The notes under the pieces were generated by a model, which was not told the DNA's origin, made no database searches, and saw only the letters and a list, made by a program, of their open reading frames with translations. From Opitutales bacterium (GTDB taxonomy: Bacteria; Verrucomicrobiota; Verrucomicrobiia; Opitutales; Oceanipulchritudinaceae), in contig SKLD01000442.1 of NCBI GenBank assembly GCA_007123395.1, positions 1-11,574 of the forward strand: 11,574 nucleotides of DNA, read 5' to 3'. The first letter of the stretch is position 1. Each line of letters opens with the position of its first letter. A program made the translations under genes and the position numbers. Positions 7,084-11,574 of this stretch are shown here, one piece after another.

Positions 7084-8349
7084 TCACTCAAAGCTGTGGG
7101 CGGGAAGCTGTTTCTCGACCAAGTTGCGGTTGAGGCGGACAAAGGCCGGGACTCCGTTTTCGCGCGGGACTTCGACTTCACCTTGGATGAGCGGCAGGGC
7201 GTATTTGGTGAACTGGTAGTTGAGGGAGACGCCGTCCTCGTTGATCCAGTTTCGCGGAAGGTGCTTTACGCCGTTGGCGACTTCGCTGAGATCGGCAAGG
7301 CCGGTTTCGCAGGAATAGTTATCGGTGTCGCCGCGCACGAGGGTAATCATTTTGTCGGTGATGCCGCTGACGGCGGCACGCACGGCGGCCTGACCGGCCA
7401 TATAGGCTTCGTCGCCATCGGTGAGCGATGCCCCCGTAGCGGCGGAACGCTGGGTGTGCCCGAGGCGCGCAGAGCGCGTCTTGATACCTTCGGCGTGTTT
7501 GTCGATGAGGTTTTTGAGGTAGTCACCGACGCCGCCCAGCTGGCTGTGGCCGAAACTGTCGGAACCGCCGTCGGCGGTGGTCAGGTAGTTTCCGTCTTCG
7601 TCGACAAGGCCTTCGCCCACCACGATGAAGCAGAAGGGCTCGCGCTTGAGGACGCCTGCGACGTCGTCGAGGAACTTGTTGGGATCGAAGGGGACTTCCG
7701 GGAGGTAGATGAGGTGGGGCGGGTCGTTGGGTTGGTCGCGGCGTTTGGCGAGGGTGGCGCCGGCGGCAATCCAGCCGGAGTTGCGGCCCATGACTTCGAG
7801 GATATGCACCGTGTCGTGCTGGCCCATGGCCTCGGCGTCGAGCGACAATTCACGCACTATGGTCGCGATGTGCTTGATGACGGAACCGTAACCGGGGGAG
7901 TGATCAGTGACGACGAGGTCGTTGTCGACGGTCTTGGGAATGCCGATAACGCGCATTTCCCATCCGGCGGCGGCGGCATGCTTGGAGATTTTGTCGGCGG
8001 TGTCCTGGCTGTCGTTGCCGCCGATGTAGAGAAAAAAGCGGATGTTGTGCGTTTGGAAGACTTGGATGACGCGCTGGAAATCGGCTTCCCGGCGCAGTTT
8101 GAAGCGGCATGTGCCGAGGGTGCTGGACGGAGTGTAGCGCAGGCCGCGAATGGCGCGTTGCTGTTCCTCCGCGAGATCGACAAGGTCTTCACGCAGAATA
8201 CCTTCGATGCCGTTGAGGCCGCCGTAGATCTCCTCGATGCATTCGTGGTTGAGGGCTTCGCTGATGACGCCGGCGAGGCTCGAGTTGATAACGCAAGTGG
8301 GACCGCCGCTCTGGGCGACCAGTAGGTTTCCTGTAAGTTCCGAAGACAT
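7084..8349 (-). CDS. pfp: Pyrophosphate-dependent 6-phosphofructokinase
   Basis: A 421-aa group A phosphofructokinase that interconverts fructose 6-phosphate and fructose 1,6-bisphosphate in the cytosol. The donor is predicted to be PPi: GGNDS (110-114) has Asp at the position that is Gly in ATP enzymes (GGDGS), and PKTVDND (138-144) has Lys139 where ATP enzymes have Gly. D142 is the catalytic base. AQSGGPTCVINSSLAGV (12-28) is the N-terminal phosphate loop, and MGRNSGW (187-193) is the sugar-phosphate block. The frame stays open upstream to 8634, but that extension is Pro/Arg-rich, unlike the family and overlaps the divergent gene, so I chose the ATG at 8349, just before the first conserved strand. 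There is no clear Shine-Dalgarno. PPi enzymes are reversible, so it can serve glycolysis and gluconeogenesis. It is followed by kbl. Confidence 0.94.
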   Translation of the reverse strand: MSSELTGNLLVAQSGGPTCVINSSLAGVISEALNHECIEEIYGGLNGIEGILREDLVDLAEEQQRAIRGLRYTPSSTLGTCRFKLRREADFQRVIQVFQTHNIRFFLYIGGNDSQDTADKISKHAAAAGWEMRVIGIPKTVDNDLVVTDHSPGYGSVIKHIATIVRELSLDAEAMGQHDTVHILEVMGRNSGWIAAGATLAKRRDQPNDPPHLIYLPEVPFDPNKFLDDVAGVLKREPFCFIVVGEGLVDEDGNYLTTADGGSDSFGHSQLGGVGDYLKNLIDKHAEGIKTRSARLGHTQRSAATGASLTDGDEAYMAGQAAVRAAVSGITDKMITLVRGDTDNYSCETGLADLSEVANGVKHLPRNWINEDGVSLNYQFTKYALPLIQGEVEVPRENGVPAFVRLNRNLVEKQLPAHSFE

Positions 8350-8389
8350 GGTCTGCTCTGAAGATGAAAGAGGCGGAAACTTGGTTTTT

Positions 8390-8477
8390 CCGTCCGGCAA
8401 CGCAAATCCTTTCTCCGGTTCCTGTCGACATCTTGGCTTGGGCGGCGCGATGTCTGCGTTCGGCGGTTGCCGGATGG
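8390..8477. repeat. Interrupted inverted repeat between the divergent pfp and PIG-L genes
   Basis: CCGTCCGGCAAC (8390-8401) recurs as its reverse complement, GTTGCCGGATGG (8466-8477), with 11 of 12 positions matching and 64 bases between the arms. It fills most of the 152-base divergent gap (8350-8501). It could be a pair of operator sites serving both genes. I found no convincing -35/-10 pair for either gene, and nothing else recognisable in this gap. Confidence 0.4.
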
Positions 8478-8501
8478 GGCGGCGCGGACCAATCTGGGGC
8501 C

Positions 8502-9368
8502 ATGAATCCTTACTCTTTTTTTGTCGAGGCGCACGCGCGGGCCTTCCGTGAGGCGGAGGCACTCCGGCCGGGCGCGCGGGCTGAGCCTTTGCCGGCGCCG
8601 TCGGCGGACGCTCCGGTGGCGCTCCTCTTTTCACCCCACCCGGATGATGAGTGCATTGTGGGCGGCTTGCCGCTGCGTCTGCGGCGGGAGAGCGGATGGC
8701 GGGTGGTCAACGCGGCGGTGACTCTGGGCAGCCTGCAATCGCGTCGTGCGGAGCGGTTGGAAGAGTTGGAAGAGGCGTGTGGCCGCCTTGGATTTGATCT
8801 GGTTCCTGCCGGTGGCGGTGGTTTGGAAGGAATCCGTCTCGAAACGCGGCGCAACCGGCCCCACCACTGGACGCATGCTGTCAATGCCATCGGTGCCTTG
8901 TTGTTGGAGTATCGTCCCGCGGCGGTTTTTCTGCCGCACGCCGTGGATGGCAACCCTACACATATGGGAGTGCATGCGCTTGTGCGCCACGCACTGCACC
9001 GGGCGGGCGAAGCGGTACGGTGCATTGCCGTTGAAACGGAGTTCTGGTCGCCCATGGAGGACCCGAATTGCCTCGTCGAGAGCACCACCATCGATGTCGC
9101 CCGGCTTGTCGAGGCGCTTGCCTGCCACCGGGGCGAGGTCTCACGGAATCCTTACCACTTGCGCCTGCCCGCGTGGATGATGGACACGGTGCGCCGCGCG
9201 GGGGAGCGCCTCGGCGGTCCGGGTTCGCGGCCGCCGGATTTCCTCTTCGGCACAGCCTACGGCATTCGCCTGTGGACGGAGCGGCGCTTGCGTGAAGCGC
9301 TCCCGGAGGGAGCGTTTGTCTCCGCTTCCGAGGCTCCCGGACCGTTGTTGGAACGGCTGCTGGGATGA
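8502..9368 (+). CDS. PIG-L (LmbE-like) family zinc deacetylase
   Basis: This 288-aa protein is of the family that removes acetyl groups from N-acetylglucosamine-type sugars and related amides (MshB, BshB, PIG-L, LmbE). The first signature is SPHPDDE (44-50), giving His46 and Asp49 as zinc ligands and Asp48 as the probable base. The second is LPHAVDGNPTHMGVH (144-158), which supplies the third ligand, His154 or His158. The N-terminal 38 residues are Ala/Pro/Arg-rich and lie outside the domain. There is no signal peptide or membrane segment, so it is likely cytosolic. The frame is open upstream to 8364, but that part overlaps the regulatory gap, so I took the ATG at 8502. The substrate cannot be told from sequence. 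It diverges from pfp and converges, with 12 bp between stops, on the hydrolase gene at 9381-10448. Confidence 0.9.
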   Translation: MNPYSFFVEAHARAFREAEALRPGARAEPLPAPSADAPVALLFSPHPDDECIVGGLPLRLRRESGWRVVNAAVTLGSLQSRRAERLEELEEACGRLGFDLVPAGGGGLEGIRLETRRNRPHHWTHAVNAIGALLLEYRPAAVFLPHAVDGNPTHMGVHALVRHALHRAGEAVRCIAVETEFWSPMEDPNCLVESTTIDVARLVEALACHRGEVSRNPYHLRLPAWMMDTVRRAGERLGGPGSRPPDFLFGTAYGIRLWTERRLREALPEGAFVSASEAPGPLLERLLG

Positions 9369-9380
9369 GGCGGAGAATGC

Positions 9381-10448
9381 TCAGAGGGTGACCACCGTGG
9401 TCGACCCCGTTTTCGGGGCGGGAAAGGCGGATTCCGGGAGACCGGCTTTGGCGCGGGCGGTTTTGAGTTCGCTCTCGGCCACGCCAAAGCCTTCGTCGGC
9501 GAGGGGAAAGGTGTCAAAGTGCATGGCGAGGGAGCGCCGCGCGCCGAGGTCGAGGTGCGCCCGCACTGCTTCATCAGGCGCCATGTGTGAAGGTTCCATG
9601 AACCAACGGGGCTTGTAGGCGCCGATCGGTAGGAGAGCGAGGGCGGGCGGGCCAAGGCGCTCACGCAGGGCGGTGAATTCTCCGCCGTATCCGGCGTCGC
9701 CGCAGAAAAAAATGTCCATGGCGTTATGCCGGATGTGGAAGCCGCCCCAAAGAGTGGTGTTGCGGTCGAAAAGGGTGCGGGAGGTCCAGTGTTGCACGGG
9801 TGTGAAGGTGATCGAGGCACCGATGGCGCCTGTTTCGGCGGCCTGCCACCAATCAAGCTCGGTCACGTCGTTGATGCCGCGGCCCTTGAGCAGAGCGCGG
9901 TTGCCAAGGCCGGTGTAGAATTTCGGTCGGAAGCGGGCGTGCAACTGCTCCAGCGTGGCGATGTCCAGATGGTCGTAGTGGCTGTGTGAAATCAAGACAG
10001 CGTCAATGCGCGGCAATTTGTCCCAAGGCAGACCGGGATCACGCACGCGCCGCGGGCCTGCGAATGTCACCGGGCTCACGCGGTCGGAGTAGACTGGATC
10101 GGTGAGTATGTTGAGGCCGGACAGCTGGATGAGAAACGTGCAGTGGTTGACGAAGGTGACTTGCGCCTCGCCGTCCCGCACCGCGTCCGGGATAGCGGGA
10201 CGCGCGGTATTTTCAACCCGATCGGGCCACGGTGCCGGATCGCGGGTGCGGCGCCACTTGAGGAAGTTGGCAAAGGTGTTTCCGGTGGGACCGTTTGGGT
10301 TGAAGAAGCGCCGTCCGTCGAAGTGCGGTATGTCGCGGTCACGCCACGGCTCGTTGCCTCGGCCCGTGCGCAAGGCGGCACATGCGCTGGCCCCGGCCAG
10401 ACCGGCTCCGGCGAGGCCCGCGAGGACGAAAAATCGACGTCTGTTCAT
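9381..10448 (-). CDS. Metallo-beta-lactamase-fold hydrolase, NAPE-PLD/UlaG-like, exported
   Basis: A 355-aa protein. The two-metal site is complete: HSHYDH (155-160; H155, H157, D159, H160), H220 in PVQHWTSR, D251 in FCGDAGYG and H310 in AMHFDTF. HSHYDHLD, the HW-x-x-R block, GDAGYG and IGAYKPRWFM (275-284) resemble N-acyl-phosphatidylethanolamine phospholipase D and its bacterial relatives, so a phosphodiester or lactone substrate is possible, but is not proven. The N-terminus, NRRRFFVLAGLAGAGLAGASAC (2-23), has twin arginines, a hydrophobic core and a weak lipobox ending at Cys23, suggesting Tat export and perhaps lipid anchoring. The frame is open upstream to 10679, but that would run into hisA; the ATG at 10448 puts the signal peptide first. 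It diverges from hisA across 118 bp where I see no clear promoter. Confidence 0.9.
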   Translation of the reverse strand: MNRRRFFVLAGLAGAGLAGASACAALRTGRGNEPWRDRDIPHFDGRRFFNPNGPTGNTFANFLKWRRTRDPAPWPDRVENTARPAIPDAVRDGEAQVTFVNHCTFLIQLSGLNILTDPVYSDRVSPVTFAGPRRVRDPGLPWDKLPRIDAVLISHSHYDHLDIATLEQLHARFRPKFYTGLGNRALLKGRGINDVTELDWWQAAETGAIGASITFTPVQHWTSRTLFDRNTTLWGGFHIRHNAMDIFFCGDAGYGGEFTALRERLGPPALALLPIGAYKPRWFMEPSHMAPDEAVRAHLDLGARRSLAMHFDTFPLADEGFGVAESELKTARAKAGLPESAFPAPKTGSTTVVTL

Positions 10449-10566
10449 GCGTGTTACCAAATCGGCGTGCGCCCCGGAAGTCCAGCGGAGCACTGTCTTT
10501 TGCATGGACGCCGGGCGGCGACCGCGCGATCTTCGAAACCATGCCCGACTCCAACAAACGCAAAGC

Positions 10567-11340
10567 ATGACCCGGTTCCGCCCGTGTATCGACCTGCACG
10601 AAGGCAAGGTGAAGCAAATCGTCGGCGGCACTCTCAGCGACGATTCCGCCTCCTTGCGCACGAATTTTGTCAGCTCCAAGTCGCCGGCCTCGTTTGCGAA
10701 GCGCTACCGCGCCGACAAGTTGCGCGGCGGCCACGTCATCAAACTCGGCCCCGGCAACGAAGCGGCCGCGCGTGAGGCTCTCGCGGCATGGCCGGGCGGT
10801 CTACAGGTGGGTGGCGGGATTACGGTGGAGACCGCAAAGGACTGGTTGGAGGCGGGAGCCGCTCACGTCATCGTCACTTCATGGTTGTTCGACGCAGACG
10901 GCCGATTCCGTGAAGACCGTCTCCGCCGGCTCGAAAGGCAGGTCGGGGCGGACCGGCTTGTCCTCGACCTGAGTTGCCGCCGCACGGAGCGGGGATGGAG
11001 CGTGGCCATGAACCGCTGGCAGACCCTCACCAACCTCGATGTAACCCACCACACCCTTAATCTCCTCGCCGAGCATTGCGCGGAGTTCCTCATCCACGCC
11101 GCCGATGTCGAAGGGCTCTGCGCGGGCATCGACACCCCCCTCGTCGAGTTGCTCGGCGGCTGGCACGGCCGCCCCATGACCTACGCCGGCGGAGTCGCCA
11201 CGATGGACGACATCCTCGCGGTGGAGAGCGCCAGCGGGGGCGCCCTCGACGTCACCGTGGGCAGCGCCCTCGATATCTTCGGCGGCAGCGGACTCGAATA
11301 CGCTAAACTCGTCGACTGGAACCGCCGCCGCCCCGCGTGA
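10567..11340 (+). CDS. hisA: ProFAR isomerase of the eukaryotic (HIS6) type
   Basis: This 257-aa TIM-barrel protein is predicted to open the ribose ring of ProFAR to give PRFAR, the fourth step of histidine synthesis. It resembles yeast HIS6 (261 aa) much more than the usual bacterial HisA: CIDLHEGKVKQIVGGTLSD (7-25), TNFVSS (32-37), GHVIKLGPGN (55-64), LQVGGGI (79-85), VIVTSWLF (101-108), LDLSCRRT (133-140), AMNRWQTLT (147-155), FLIHAADVEGLCAGID (174-189) and GSALDIFGG (232-240) each have a close HIS6 counterpart as I recall it. The likely catalytic aspartates are D9 and D134; GGGI and YAGGV (206-210) hold the phosphates. No Shine-Dalgarno is seen; the ATG at 10567 fits the first beta strand. 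No other his gene is in the window, so it is detached from any his operon here. Confidence 0.93.
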   Translation: MTRFRPCIDLHEGKVKQIVGGTLSDDSASLRTNFVSSKSPASFAKRYRADKLRGGHVIKLGPGNEAAAREALAAWPGGLQVGGGITVETAKDWLEAGAAHVIVTSWLFDADGRFREDRLRRLERQVGADRLVLDLSCRRTERGWSVAMNRWQTLTNLDVTHHTLNLLAEHCAEFLIHAADVEGLCAGIDTPLVELLGGWHGRPMTYAGGVATMDDILAVESASGGALDVTVGSALDIFGGSGLEYAKLVDWNRRRPA

Positions 11341-11425
11341 CGCACGAACCCCGTTTTTCCTCTCAGCTCAATTCTCGAAGAAATATCTTGTATTTTGTCC
11401 CCGAATGCCCTAGGGTTTTTCCAAG

Positions 11426-11574
11426 ATGGGAGAAATCAGAATAAAACGTGAGGACGGGCCGGCGGTATATCATGTGACATCGCGGGTGATTCAGAAGCGT
11501 CGGTTGCTGTTGGAGGGTCAGCGTGAGGTGTGGGTGGCGGCGCTGCACCGTGCGGCGGAGTTCAGCGGGGTGGA
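11426..11574 (+). CDS. Second REP-associated tyrosine transposase, 5' part only (runs off the edge)
   Basis: The frame from the ATG at 11426 stays open to the window end, giving 49 codons plus two bases. It encodes MGEIRIKREDGPAVYHVTSR and onward. Aligned to the transposase at 4782-5780 with a one-residue gap, about 33 of 49 residues are identical, including RIK, AVYHV, KRRLL, REVWV and FSGV. It is therefore a paralogue of the same family. The part seen holds only the first strand and helix of the Y1 fold; the HUH motif would come shortly after the edge, so intactness cannot be judged. It points away from the first copy, 85 bp after hisA. That gap holds CCCTAGGG (11408-11415) and an AT-rich stretch but no convincing promoter or terminator. 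Confidence 0.88.
   Translation, partial: MGEIRIKREDGPAVYHVTSRVIQKRRLLLEGQREVWVAALHRAAEFSGV

Noticed and set aside
6232..8325. A 697-codon open frame on the + strand, antisense to kbl and pfp
   Set aside because: Its product is low-complexity Gly/Ala/Val/Glu/Asp-rich with no family pattern, while the opposite strand encodes two clear enzymes. It is a by-product of GC-rich codon use.
8364..8501. N-terminal extension of the PIG-L protein by 46 residues
   Set aside because: It lies in the divergent control region with the inverted repeat and adds no family sequence. The ATG at 8502 is preferred, though without strong support from a Shine-Dalgarno.
8350..8634. N-terminal extension of the phosphofructokinase by 95 residues
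   Set aside because: It is Pro/Arg-rich, unlike the family, and overlaps the start of the divergent deacetylase gene. The ATG at 8349 sits just before the first conserved strand.
10449..10679. N-terminal extension of the metallo-hydrolase by 77 residues
   Set aside because: It would overlap hisA and would bury the signal peptide inside the protein.
11408..11420. CCCTAGGG followed by five T as a hisA terminator
   Set aside because: A 4-bp stem with no loop cannot form a terminator hairpin; the palindrome is probably chance.

Overview
The window reads as ordinary bacterial chromosome from a GC-rich, Gram-negative-like organism. It carries nine complete protein genes, and a tenth runs off the right edge. 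The mix of genes is a membrane pyrophosphatase, a PPi-type phosphofructokinase, an HU protein, a eukaryotic-type HisA and two REP-associated (Y1/HUH) transposases. I infer from this a member of the Verrucomicrobia/Opitutae or a relative, but no rRNA or marker gene proves it. Only the HU gene has a strong Shine-Dalgarno sequence.

Left part (1-4740). An HU gene on the + strand has its own promoter, a 10-bp inverted repeat over that promoter, and a very clear intrinsic terminator. Three minus-strand genes follow, read from right to left. A 258-aa protein of unknown function sits 25 bp upstream of hppA, a 740-aa K+-dependent-type membrane pyrophosphatase. After a 127-bp gap comes a soluble class III nucleotidyl cyclase with an unrecognised N-terminal half.

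Middle part (4741-8501). A complete REP-associated transposase gene (minus) ends inside a strong GC-rich palindrome. Upstream of it on the same strand, kbl (glycine C-acetyltransferase) follows a PPi-dependent phosphofructokinase gene by 51 bp, a likely two-gene unit.

Right part (8502-11574). A PIG-L family deacetylase gene (+) diverges from the phosphofructokinase gene. It converges, with a 12-bp gap, on a NAPE-PLD/UlaG-like metallo-beta-lactamase-fold hydrolase (-) with a Tat-like signal. A eukaryotic-type hisA (+) diverges from that. At the right edge begins a second transposase clearly paralogous to the first, in the opposite orientation.

Functional links: the pyrophosphatase and the phosphofructokinase both use PPi as energy currency, so the window gives two halves of a PPi-saving economy. 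Some pyrophosphatase residues match what I recall as the signature of the dual Na+/H+ pumping subfamily. I see no CRISPR array, tRNA, rRNA, phage module or obvious defence system. No stretch over 300 bases lacks a gene; the longest gaps are about 130-150 bases. The best candidates for something undescribed are the hppA-linked unknown protein, the cyclase N-terminal domain, and the paired transposases with the palindrome.
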